The translations under genes were made by a program, and so were the position numbers. Below are positions 43,237 through 54,549 of a stretch of 64,000 bases of DNA, one piece after another. Source of the stretch: Phytophthora sp. 'mugwort' (Eukaryota > Oomycota > Peronosporomycetes > Peronosporales > Peronosporaceae); assembly GCA_033558025.1 (NCBI GenBank), contig JAUCEF010000018.1, positions 2,232,001 through 2,296,000 of the forward strand, given 5' to 3'. Numbering within the stretch: position 1 is the first letter of the stretch; each line of letters starts with the position of its first letter. The notes under the pieces were generated by a model, which did no database searches, was not told the origin of the DNA, and saw only the letters and a list, made by a program, of their open reading frames with translations.

Positions 43237-45117
43237 ATGGAAGAAGTACCAGAAGTATCCGACGAACTACATGAAGAAGAACCAGAAGAATCAGAGCTAG
43301 AGGTGCGGGATTTTGTCATGTACTGACTCACCGTCGACGATCGCTTACTGGGTGGAATGACCATTTGCAGGCAACGTCTGAAGAGATCGACGATGACAAT
43401 ACGGGTAATGCGTCAGATGCAGGTGCCGACGATCCACTTGAGCGTTACCGGACACTGCTTAAAGTTGGTGTACCTCGTCCTGCTGTCGAAGGCCGAATGC
43501 TCAAGGATGGAGTCAATCCGGCCGAATTGGATGGTCCTGTTAAGGACAAGGCCATTGGGATAGATTTAGCGCTTAAGCCAGCAGCGAATGAAGTTGCTGT
43601 AGCGACGACAATGCGTCGCAGATGGCATTGGTCTGAAGTTCCAGAAGCTGACCGAGCTCCACCTCCTCCAAATGGGTCTGTTTGGACTTTGGCTCCCAAC
43701 GGAGAGGACGCACGCCAGAGGGTCTCTGCTCGGTCGATGGCTCACATTCAAGCGCTCTTCGTAAAAGAGATTGACAACCCCATGGAGAGCAGCGAGCGTG
43801 AATCTGTGGTATCGGCGACGAGCAATGCTGAAGCTGTTTCGGCAACGCAGCACGCTCCTCAACCTGGGAAGAGTGATAAGATGCGAGTGATGACGGGGGC
43901 CAAGGGCATGAACCTCGAGTTCACAGTGAACCGCCTCTCACACCCGTACGCAAAGGTGGCCGCGGATATAAATCTCCTGACGGCAATGTATTTGCGAGGC
44001 ACAGATATCAGGACGATTCTGGCAATGTGGCCAAGCATGGCGGAGCAAATCGCTCTCGATAAGTACTCGGGCGATTTCAATTTACTGGGGCGTGTACGTT
44101 GTCTGTGAACGACGTTGTGATACCCTTGCACTTCTGGCTATCGTCTTATTGTGTCTATGTACTTTAGTGTGAGCAGTTTTTGGTGACGATCCGCGCGATT
44201 CCGATGGCAAAGGAGAAACTCCAGTGTCTTCTGCTGAAACTGGAGCTCAGTTCACGCGTTGAAGACCTCACGTAAGATCTAACATACTTCAGATGTGAGC
44301 TAGGCAGACATAGCTAACAGTTTGTGCATATATTTTGGCCACCTGGTAGACAAACAGTGAAACTGGTGACTCGGGCGCTGAATCAAGTTTGTTCCAGCAC
44401 CAAATTCGCCAACGTACTGAGGCTACTTCGAGAATTTGGCAACCTTGCCAACGAGGAATTCGTCGCTAATTACAGAGCCAGGTTCTCACTGGAGTCGTTG
44501 CTCAAGATGGAGCACACTAAGGCATTTGACAAGAAAACCACGATCTTCGACGGGTTTTTGTATGTTCTTCGGGTACGAACGATCGTTGTCGTCTGATAAA
44601 GCGCGTCATTTGAAAAAAAAAACTTAGCGAAATGTTTTTTTTTTCTTGCAGACGGAGGAGGGCGGAAATCTCGCGAACTTCTACGATGAGATCAACTTGG
44701 TAATGCAGTGCAAGGGCGTGTCGGTTGGCGGTCTGGTGTCCGAGATGAATCAGCTTCGCGAGGGCTACGAGTTGGTGAAATTGGTTGCAGTGGCAAGCGC
44801 TAAGTCCCCAGACGAGAGCGCAAAACTCGCGCTAAAAGCCTTCAACCAATTCGCCGACGAAATCGACGACAAACTGCGCGGTATACAGGCAACCTTCGAC
44901 GAGATGGAAGCGAGCGTAAGTGTTTGTGCTGATCTTGTGATCGTCCGTCCCTCAACTGTTATTGTGTTCTTCGTGAGGTCAGGAACGCAACTTCGTCTCG
45001 TGGTTCGAGGAAAACCCCAACGTGCCGTTGGACCGTCACCTAAAGGCGATTGCCCAGTTCGCGTCCGACGTCAAGGACAGATTCGCCGTGCTCAACTGGC
45101 CTGCGTCGCGCATTTAG
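43237..45117 (+). CDS. FH2-domain (formin) protein
   Basis: Six exons: 43237-43302, 43371-44093, 44168-44271, 44350-44572, 44652-44915 and 44983-45117. All introns are GT-AG, 67-79 bp, and the frame stays open for 504 residues. The N-terminus is acidic. A YRTLLKVGVPRPAVEGRM box with KDGVNP, seen in CCDC53/WASH-complex and some protist formins, is near 45-75. The FH2 domain fills about 110-490: AKVAADINLL, YSGDFNLLGRCEQFLVTI, SSTKFANVLRLLREFGNLAN, FLYVLRTEEGGNLANFYDEI and a C-terminal helix. There is only one four-Pro run instead of an FH1 domain. It should nucleate or cap actin filaments. The first exon is the least certain. Confidence 0.85.
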
Positions 45118-45375
45118 ATAGTCACACTGGACGAGTGCGTGGTGTTAATAGCGACAGCATGTAGCCGTCGGGTGACCCAAAAAAGTTTCTACATCTCTTA
45201 ACTGCACGCGCAGCCGTTGGCACTGACGCCAGAAACGCTTTCTCTAATAGCAAGACATGCCAATCATTGTAAAACTGAGCGATATATGACTTGTTGGCGC
45301 TAGCTACTAATGTGGCAATTATGATACAAGACGTCACGACTAAGGCGTCCATAAATTAGGTTGATTGCAACTGCC

Positions 45376-46014
45376 TCAGAGACCGATCATGGCGGCGTTC
45401 TTGCAGATAAAGAGCATGAAGCGGTTGCGGCACTCACGGAGCTGTTCTTGCATATCCACAAGCGCGAAGTGGCTGTAATGCACGCGGCAGAGGTACTGCA
45501 TCATGGTGAGCATTTGCTGACACATCTCGCGAATCTGCGGAACGGTGAGGGGCTGCGGCGAGGCCATGAGCTCTCCGATCTGCTCAAGCGCGGCCGAGAA
45601 GCCGCGGACGGGCGCGGCGTCGCATCCCAGATCGCGGCAGAGGTCCGTGGCCACGAAAAGCAAAAGTTCCAGCTCTTCACGTAGCAGCGTTGCCTCCTCG
45701 AGTACCATCTCGTACTCGAGCTCAGTCCATGAGTAGCGCGCGCGCTTCTCCATGCAGTCGTCGCTCAGCACGATCTTGCGCTTGCGGCTGGCGGAAACCT
45801 GTGGCGGCAGCGGCTGGCGCTTGTCAACGAGCAACATGCTGGAGGCGTCGAAGGCGAACGGCTGGAAAATGGTGGCGACGGGCGACGGTGGCGCACTGAC
45901 TGACCTAGTGTGTACTAACTGGGATGGCGGTTTGTGCACTTGACTCGCACTCGACCGGGTACTTTGGTAAATGAGCCTACTTCTGTAGCTGATGCGGAGA
46001 TGGGACGCTATCAA
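45376..46014 (-). CDS. hypothetical protein, acidic helical C-terminus
   Basis: An open frame of up to 212 residues. The N-terminal 50 residues are Ser/His-rich and low in signal; a start at an internal Met (MLLVDKRQ, near residue 60) is possible. A basic patch SRKRKIVLSD looks like a nuclear localisation signal. From about residue 90 to the end it is strongly helical: YSWTELEYEMVLEEATLL, then AALEQIGELM and MCQQMLTMMQYLCRV. No family is recognised. The gene converges on the formin and has the GC bias of the core genes, which supports it being real. Confidence 0.6.
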   Translation of the reverse strand: MIASHLRISYRSRLIYQSTRSSASQVHKPPSQLVHTRSVSAPPSPVATIFQPFAFDASSMLLVDKRQPLPPQVSASRKRKIVLSDDCMEKRARYSWTELEYEMVLEEATLLREELELLLFVATDLCRDLGCDAAPVRGFSAALEQIGELMASPQPLTVPQIREMCQQMLTMMQYLCRVHYSHFALVDMQEQLRECRNRFMLFICKNAAMIGL

Positions 46015-48463
46015 ATATTTGGGGCCGGATGGCGTGAAAAATTGCGGTTGGCGACACTGTCCGACGAAAATTGGGGAACGGGAATATGTTTCACTAAGTT
46101 TCAGTAAGCAACTTTATTATGTTGCGCGTACCACCACATTGCATACGTTGCCGCAGCGACAAGTTACGAGGGTTGTAGCAACTTAAAGCGATGCTATTTT
46201 TAGGCTTTTTGATGGCTTTTTCCAAGCTGTTGCGTTTGGAGTGAAAATTATGCCGTATCCGGATATGGCGTGGAATTCCATCAATGCATTAGTATGCCGC
46301 CTGGGCGGACAACCAGCTGGGTTAAAAAACTGGCTGCGCGGCGGCTCACTACGGCCAAGTATCGCACCGGGAAAATCAAAGGAAAGCTGGGTACTTTTTT
46401 TCTCAAAACTTACATTATCTGATTTTCACTGCAACTTGTAATACACGGGGATGGTCCTGTGTGTAAGCGGTCATGGAAAAAATTGCTGACCGAAGCCACT
46501 TTCTGTTGAGGAAGCGACGCTAAAATAACGGCCCAGCAATACAGACTCACGTCCTCGTCGGCGCAATTTTTACAACCCGACACATCGTATTTGGCCGTTG
46601 CATTGGGTCAAGTGCCCGAAGCGTCTTCACTCGGCTTTGACCACCGCCCCCATTCGTCTCAACCGCTATCAATAACCTCCAGCAACTAGTCGCGGCGGAC
46701 ACGTTAGAGAACACTACGAGTGGGTGCCCCGACCGCGACCCAGCCCCACGAAACTTTTCTTTTTTTTTGCAAACGATGCAGCCTGGTGTGTGGTTCGTCA
46801 GAAAATTCGATCCGTTGGGGCTTTAGTATCAGAAAGAAATCAGCCAACCAACCACCTGCGCGTCGAGGACGACGAGAATGGCTGGTTTGCTGATGCCCAC
46901 AGCGCCGCTTGTGAAGCGGAGCGGCTGGAGGTGCTCTCCATTCCGTTCTGCAACACCGCATGGTTGCCGCCGGAAATTCGGTGTGAGAGGTTCCACACCT
47001 GTGCCAACGTAGCGGCGTGTAAGGCGGGTGCAACCAGTATGTGGTACATGTACAGTTTCACTCGAATTTCGCGAACGGGTGGTCGGCGAGGACCGTCCGA
47101 TGATACGATCTTCGAATATTTTGATCGAAGCGATCGAACCGGCTACCGACACAAGTAGTCGGAGCATGGCTACACTCATCGGGATGTGCTCGTCGTTATT
47201 GCACGCGATCTCCCCTACCCAAACGCCTGGCGCTAGCAACGCGGGAGCTCAGCCAACCAACGTCCCATGCGGCTAGCAAATTTCTTGCACCTTCGATCGA
47301 GTTCAGCTCTAACAGTTCCGTATGATCGGGATCACAATTGCGAGGACGTCCATTCCTTGGGTATTGTACGTTCAAGATCGACGGGTGTCCGCTATACAGT
47401 AAGAGCTCAATGCGCACGGTGCACGACACTGCAACTATAGGCACCAAGCAGACCGACCCCACCGAAACGCCAGCGAGCGATTGCTGATCTGATATGTTAC
47501 ACAGGCTGCTATGGCCATAGCCATCTTGAATGACATTGCCGGACGATTTACCAGTCTTCGATCGCCTTCAGTGAAAAGTCTTCACTCGGTGCAGGTGGGC
47601 AGCAGTGCTGATGGCGCCGTCCATGTCGAGTAGAAATGCAGTATACACCTGAGTATGGGTTCCGTTTGCCAGGTCCCAGCGTTAATTTCCTAACTTTGAA
47701 AGCAACCCGCATCGCGAACAACACCTTGGTAGTAATCCTTAAACGAGTACTTCTAAGTACTCGTAAAAGTAATACCGAATACGCGATGACCAGCAATGTA
47801 CAGGCCAAGTTCAGTTGAACTTGAAATTAGGAATACTACTCATTTTCTGCATTCCTTTTGAAAAATTAAAGGTAAATTACCAAAGTTTGGAAAATCTATC
47901 CTTTTCTGTATTCCTAATTCCAAGGTCCCTAATTATGGAGACATCACAACTATACTGTAACAATGACATCTGCTTGCTTGCGGCCTTGCTTCTTGTCTAA
48001 CTTAACTCAAATCAAATGCTGGAGCTCTCGAATTAATAGTTCGCTCACTGGTCTGTCTGACACAGCCAGGTCTTTTTGCGACAGCTTCTGGGCGTTGGTG
48101 GGTTTGAAGCGGAGTGGGGGGCATCCTGGAAGAACGAATGAAGATTGAGGAGCGAGAGGCTTAGGTGCAGCACCGGCGGACTGCAACCTAAGCCAACCGA
48201 TAGCACGAGTGGTTGTTGCGAACACATACAGTACAGGTGCCATACTTTTGGTCAGTTTCTGGTAATAAGATGTACAGTGTACCTTCGATAGGAATTCCCT
48301 TTGACAGGATGAATTTGTCTGTATCTGAAACTCTCAGCAAGGGACAGGTTGAAATTATTCTGTTTTCGCGTGGTTGGGTATTAAAAGCCAACTCACATAG
48401 ACAAAAGCGTGGCTCATGCAGAATATTTAGCTGGCAGGAGTTGATCCCCCACATCATTTAGTT
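46015..48463. other. intergenic with weak coding traces
   Basis: A 144-codon frame at 46724-47158 with several Cys, and a frame at 47502-47632 preceded by an AG acceptor-like site, may be remains of a spliced or decayed gene. No domain could be named. The rest is AT-rich. Confidence 0.35.
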
Positions 48464-48624
48464 CGATGTGAGGATTGATACCCCTTGCTGCTAGGTTCGT
48501 CCCTGCTGACAAGTACTCGATTTATTTAACAAAATCGATTTGTTTAACATCGATTTGTTTAACAAAATCGAGTACTTGTCAGCAGGGACGAACCTAGCAG
48601 CAAGGGGTATCAATCCTCACATCG
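48464..48624. repeat. 161 bp foldback element with 59 bp perfect arms
   Basis: The outer 59 bases, 48464-48522 and 48566-48624, are exact inverse copies. The remaining loop holds two CGATTTGTTTAACA units and still pairs partly. This makes one very stable hairpin with no coding capacity. Perfect arms mean it is recent or kept by gene conversion. It is probably a foldback MITE; no clear target duplication is visible. Confidence 0.85.
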
Positions 48625-49842
48625 TATCACTTCCCAGTAAACCCAGCTTTTTTTTTTCATGGCTAATGCATTGTCTACATCCATTGGCGATGCATGGAGT
48701 ATCTCGCGCTAATTACTTTCCAGCGTTTTAACCGATTATGCCTACGGATTCAAGGCGAATTTGCCAATTTAGGCGTTTACTAACCTTACGATGAGGGAGG
48801 CTGCAATACGTAAATGCATCGATGTGAACATCCAGTCCTCCAATTCGATCATATTTTAACCTTCTTGGTGTCCTCAACTACTACCGGACAGAGAGGTTCT
48901 CATTGTCACTCAATTATCTTAGCTCTAGGCTCTCATCAACTTCACGTGGCTTAAGCTACATTTCTTAATTGCGCGTACTGCTGCCCTTTGCTTTATCTTC
49001 GAGCTCAACAAGCCTCGTCCCGCTACGTTTCCATCAGCTTGCGATATTGGCCCAACTCGGCCTTGAAACTACCGGTACGTACTAAGTACTACTACTGTAC
49101 AGTAATAGTAGACTGAGTGCTTTTCTCCCCCGCAAACATATTGCGGTTCGGCAGCCCATTTAGCACGGCTGCGAGATGCCGAGCCAGTCAGGAGTATTTT
49201 TTACAACCACGCCAACCCGATTCTTCTACGGTGAAGCGACGTCGGGCTTAGCTTCTACATTCTACACGTAGTGCAACCATTAGGTGGTAAACGTCGAGAG
49301 GTTTGCTGCAAAGCGAGTGCGCAGCGACGAAGAACGCGGTTGAAGTGTCTCAGTTTTCAGTCTGGTGTAGAACGGGAGAATTTACTTGGTTTGCTCTCCT
49401 GTTTATATACTTCGAAGTATATCCTCCCCACACATTCTCCACGTACTGCTCATGTGGTTGTATACACTCCAGCATGTGAATCCGACCAATCCGACTACAA
49501 AGAGCGGATCCATGCAGCGTCAACATCGCCCAGTACAATGATTATCAATTATGGTACCAAAGGGGGATAGCGCGAGGAGTCCACTTTCACTGATCGAACC
49601 TTCAGATGTGCTATTCGATAAGTGCAATACAGGCATTTTACAGCGTACTTTGTTCATGATACTTGTCCAATTCTCACGGACATAACAACAAGTTGAAGCT
49701 TCAAACGATCTGCCACCTGTTGTTTTCTGCATTTTTGCCGTCCTCACACGCACCTGCCACGCAGCTGGAAAAAGCCCCGCAAACACTTGAAGGAGACAGC
49801 GAAGTCTAATGATATTTCTCGAGTAAACACCCGTATTCGGCT
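48625..49842. other. intergenic, no gene seen
   Basis: Short frames only. A TACCGGTA octamer is at 49070-49077 next to a run of short ACT/AGT repeats. Confidence 0.5.
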
Positions 49843-50530
49843 CTATTTGCGCGACCCTTTCTTGCCCTGCTTAACCTTCCTAGTAACAAGCGGTCTGCCC
49901 TGCATCAACATGTCCAGCGCCTTGCGGTTCACAAACTCGCCCGTGGATGTGTCCAACTGCAGTCGTCGGCCACCCAACGCAAAACTGTACGCGTCCTGGC
50001 CGTCGTGTCCAAGCAACTTGAAGTCTGCAGCAAAACCCCTCCACAAATCAGCTACACAACCCCCCCCTTAACGCTTCATTAACCTCTTCCCTTCACGCAC
50101 CTCTCGGCGAAGCCTCCAACACTTCCTTCATGCCGACGCCCAGGACCGACACGCGCACGAACTCGTCGGGGTCGCCCACTTTTCGACACGACACGACATC
50201 CGTCACCACCTTGTCACACAGCCGCTTCGCCCCGAAGAACACCGTAACAGACGCACTGCAGATGGCTCCACTTGTGGCCAACACCTCCAGCATGTTGGCA
50301 CTGGCGTCGGCCTGGTACACGAGGCTGCCGGACAGCAGCAGTGCACAGTACATCTGGAAGCGACTGCCCGGTCCCATCCAGCGCATCAGGTCCCCGCCGC
50401 AGTTCTGCACGATGGGCGTCTCGAGCACTTTGAATCTGTCCACGGGCACTTGGATCTTGGGCTTGATAGCGAAGCCCCTCGTTAACGCAGGAGACGCAAG
50501 CAGCAGCGCAGCCGCTCGTCGGGGCAACAT
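49843..50530 (-). CDS. predicted mitochondrial membrane protein, unknown family
   Basis: Exons 50530-50101 and 50024-49843, joined over a 76 bp GT-AG intron, give 203 residues. The N-terminus (MLPRRAAALLLASPALTRGF) is Arg-rich, amphipathic and free of acids, a good mitochondrial presequence. A hydrophobic stretch MYCALLLSGSLVYQ near 70-85 and another near 95-115 (ATSGAICSASVTVFFG) suggest two membrane passes. The end is basic (KVKQGKKGSRK). The two-pass layout with a matrix tail recalls small TMEM-type assembly factors, but no family is claimed. Its start codon is 118 bp from that of the divergent ubiquitin protease. Confidence 0.75.
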
Positions 50531-50648
50531 CGTGTTTGGCAATTGGCTTGACCGAAAAGAGAGCCCAAAACGAAATATGCGTACCATTTATGTGGACCAC
50601 ATCGTTTTCAGTTTTCGATTTGGACATGTTGGCCACAACCGCAACACC

Positions 50649-52287
50649 ATGGCCGACTTGCGCGGGGTCTCGTCACTTGTTCTACGTGCTACTACTTATA
50701 GGCTTCCGTGGCTGTTGCTGTTGTGGTTGACAGAGACGACGCGGTGGTTGCAGCGCTGGCTCAAGTGCTGGGTGGGCGGGCCTCTCATGCGGCTCGGCAT
50801 CAGCTCGGCAGACGACATGGAAAATGATGAAAACGAAGCGGACGACGCCGTTTTAACGCCTCAACCGGACAACCAGCGGCTTCAGGACGTCAAATTACCC
50901 TCCGGACTTGTCAATAATGGCAATTTGTGCTTCGTGAACGCCGTGCTGCAGTGTCTCGCCGTGGTACCAAGCTTCGTAGACAGTGTGGATCGTGCCCTGC
51001 GCATGCGCACGCAGCTGCACGTGGTGCGGCAGGCGGATGACGCCCAGGTGCAGAAGCTATTGGTGACCGAGACGCTCGTGAGTCTCTTGAGAGGCATCTC
51101 GCCCACTTTTGACCGGGAGGAGGAGGAGCTGGAGGCTGAAACAGAAACAGGAGCCAGACGTCGAGCAGGACAGGAACGGTACAGACACGTCCGAGACGAC
51201 AACCAGCAGAAAATGAGACGCTTCAGGTCGGCAGTCAGTCGATGTACCTACTTGGTATCCAGTGCAGCTTCGAGACAGGAGCAGCAAGACGCTGAGGAGT
51301 TTTTAACATTCCTACTGGAACTGCTGCATGACCTTCTGCGAGCTCCGGCCCAGCCGGTACGGTCCGATGAAGAGGAACGGCAGCAGTTCTTGCAGTCGGA
51401 GAAGTGGCTGCTGAAGAAATTGAAAAGATATGATCCAAATGACCCGAGATCATACATGCAAGCTGTTGGTGAGTGGAAGTGTTTGGAGCAGTGGGGGGGG
51501 TGAGAGTTAAGTTAGACTGACACAATATTGTTGTGACGTAGCAAACCTTGGTGAAGTGCGGTGGAATCACTTCTTGCGGCAGAATTCCTCGGTGATTACC
51601 GATGTGTTTTCGGGTCAGACCGTGCGCGGCTCTCAGTGCTGTAGCTGTGCGAATCTCAGCTGTCTTCACGAAGAACAACGGTGCGTTCATTTTCTTCTGC
51701 GTTGTTGAATGGACCAGTAGATCGACTAACGTATTTTTTCTGGTGTATACAGAGTAATCTCACTTGCAATCGCTTCAGGGAAGGGCGATCAAACGTTGGC
51801 AGAGTGTCTGGAACACTTTCGTCATCCCGAGCAGCTCGCGGGTGAGAACCGCGTGTTTTGCGATGGCTACTGCCAGGCCAAGACTACCCGTCTCACTCAA
51901 ATATTGCTGCAGCGTGTGCCATCGGTGCTGGTACTCCGGTTGCAACGATTTAAGCACACGTCGCTGAGAGGACGTACAGAGAAGGTGAATACATCAGTGA
52001 GATTTCCTTGTGGAGGTGACGAGTTGCTGGATATCACGATGAATGCTTTTTTCCGAGACGACGAGAAGCGGGTCCAGTTCGAGCTGATCGCTGTATGCGC
52101 TCACCTTGGGGGATCCATTGACTCCGGTCACTACGTTGCGTTTGTACGGCATCTGCGAGATGGTGGAACTACTGATCAATGGCTCCGGATTGATGATGAA
52201 CTGGTGTCCGTGGTAGATGAAGCCAAGCTGCGGAGCGAGACGCTGACATCTGCCTACCTACTATTCTACAATCAAGTGTCCAGGTAA
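50649..52287 (+). CDS. ubiquitin carboxyl-terminal hydrolase with N-terminal membrane anchor (USP30-like)
   Basis: Exons 50649-51468, 51542-51680 and 51753-52287 (introns 73 and 72 bp) give 497 residues. It is a cysteine protease that removes ubiquitin. The Cys box is GLVNNGNLCFVNAVLQCL with Cys94. The QQDAEEFLTFLLELLHD box is near 210. A CxxC-type pair is in SQCCSCANLSC near 310. The His box is SGHYVAFVR with His446, and WLRIDD then YLLFYN end the domain. An N-terminal helix (RLPWLLLLWL, about 17-27) can anchor it. Anchor plus short length is the layout of USP30, which acts at the mitochondrial outer membrane. The final stop overlaps a good donor site, but splicing onward would also stop at once. 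Confidence 0.92.
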
Positions 52288-54545
52288 GTACGTAAACGCA
52301 TCCATCTAATCATTACACGTTGTTGTTGTCGTCATCTAAGTTTTTTAATCGCTTAAGACGGTCTCTCAGGTAGTTTTGTCTGTCCAGCGTGAAACGCAAT
52401 GACATTATCGATTGGTCGCTGTATTCGATTGAAATACGAATTGGAGTTGTCCAGCGGATTCAAGGTGTTCCGCTACGAACGGAATCTCTGGGTAGTCTAT
52501 TGGCTCCAAGGTGATTGACACCGTGAAGGCCTCTAAAAAAACTCGCCGGCCAGGCACAATCACTGATCGGATCAGTCCATTCTTGAGAATCACTTCGGTT
52601 TTCTCGTTGACTTTGACGCCAATTGTACCACAGTTTTAAATTCAGGGGAATGGTAAGATCAAGAATGCCGAATCATATATCCATGATGCAAATATAGTAA
52701 ACCGCGCAAAGACTTTAACATCTCGCCGCTGTCGCGTCTAATTTCCTGAACTCGAGCGCCAGCTCGTGGACTCCTTTCACAGCAATGAAGGATCCATTAT
52801 GATCGCGGACGATCTCTTTCTACTCAACGCGAGCGATATTAAATCCCGCCTCAAAATTAGCGACTACCATCTTCGGTTGAGCAATGGGTGGCTAAATGTG
52901 TAAAAAAACGGAACGGCATCTCATCAACCGTTCTAGCATCCGACACCCAGCCATCGCACGAGGTGTAGAGTTTACTCAAGTCAATACTTTCGCTCCCGAT
53001 TAAAATAATGTACATCACATTACATAGTTCACGGAATCGTGCACCCGGGTGGGACGGGTACCGTGTGCCCGATATCGTTTGCGCGACATTGGCCAGAGCT
53101 CTAACCTAGGCAAAACTAAGATTGTCGGATGCGAAAAGTGCTCAACAGTGAAGTGATACCATTGGCCATTTGGCTCATTCAATTGGCTGAAACGTGTTGT
53201 CGGATACTAGAAGTATTATACGGTAAGCGATTCCATGGCGAAACTGACAGTGTGAGCACCGTCGAAGTCCGTTCCGCTCGCTATTTGCTTCAAGACGTCA
53301 CGCGCCACAATTAGCCTGAAAACATATACATTTTCGACGAGAGTGCTCTATTTTGTTCGTCTTGCACCAATCAATCACTCGCTTCCATGAACAGAAAAGG
53401 TAAGAAACGTGACAAAACGTGCATTACCGTTGCATTCTGCTGCAATGCAGCTGATATCCAATCGGGACGACAGCAAACCCGCGCTGCATCCAAGGCGGCA
53501 CATCTCGTGCTTTAAAAGACAAGCCTATTCCTACTTCCACAGCAAGAAGGCTTGGGTGACAGAGTAGATACCCCAGGCCTTCAACATGAAAATGACCGTT
53601 CAAATAGGAAGGTATTTCTGATGATTGGCTAGTCCTAAGGTATTCCATCATCTCTTACATGTAGAGGTCCGATTCCGACCTCCGAACCTGACCCCGTCGG
53701 TGCAGCCTTTGGATGCTGGTGCGTTTTGGTTATGCGTGCTTCAGAGTAGTATCTAATGGATTGTATGGTCAACTGCTTAACATGTATAATCTGCTCCTTA
53801 AAGGCTCGGTATCGGTGGCATACATGCGCTGGTATTGGATGCACTTGATGGGGATATTACGCGAAAACTCAGCATTCTTGAAGATATTAAGTTTAGTATT
53901 AGTACCTGGACGGATGTGAGCTCCGACTGTATACGCAACGGCTGGGTAAAATGTAGGATTGGGACGCCAACTTGCTCGGCGGCATCAGAGAAGCGGCGAC
54001 TACGTGATGACTGGCGACCAACAAGCGATCGATGATATATCTAATATGATGTCAAGGGTGAATGCTCATGAAAGTGTTGCAGATTAACGGGATATTAACG
54101 CGGAAGTTGAAGTACATGATCCAGCAAAAGACGCGAAGAATGGGGAAACATGCAGCGGTGCCGACAGTGAAGGTTGAGACCCATGATAACAGCTTCCGCT
54201 GCTCTTGTTTGCTGTAGGGGACTGTCGTCATTTTGCTTTCAGTGTGAAGGAGACTCCAAATATGAGCAAGAAATGCTGCGGTCATTGACTAAGGTTGCAA
54301 GAGCCCAGCTAGTAAAACGTAGACGGCAACCGCAGCTAAATATCGTTTTGCTGCACGGCGAGTAATGTAGCGATTTCTCTAAGTAATCATTTCTTAAATG
54401 AGAACGTGATTTGGCCTCTTTAAACCAGGCACAACTTAGGGAGGTGCGATGTACAGATGAAACTATACCAAAACACGCAGCTTGTCTCCACCATTTGTTT
54501 GGTGTGTTCAACTTGTCTTGGCGCCAAGACTTGGCGCCAAGCCGA
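52288..54545. other. intergenic with possible retroelement scraps
   Basis: On the minus strand at about 52860-52730 a short broken reading (IVRDHNGSFIAVKG) resembles the start of a retroelement RNase H, too little to call. Other frames (52405-52593, 53424-53651) have no known family. Confidence 0.35.
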
Positions 54546-54549
54546 TTAA

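Noticed and set aside
46724..47158. 144-codon Cys-containing frame
   Set aside because: Starts in low-complexity sequence, has a competing minus-strand frame of the same length, and no family resemblance. It is mentioned only as a weak trace.
48464..48624. Transcription terminator
   Set aside because: The hairpin is far larger than any terminator, is not near a gene end, and this is a eukaryote.
52730..52860. Minus-strand RNase H-like reading (IVRDHNGSFIAVKG)
   Set aside because: Only about 25 convincing residues, interrupted by a stop; too short to call an element.
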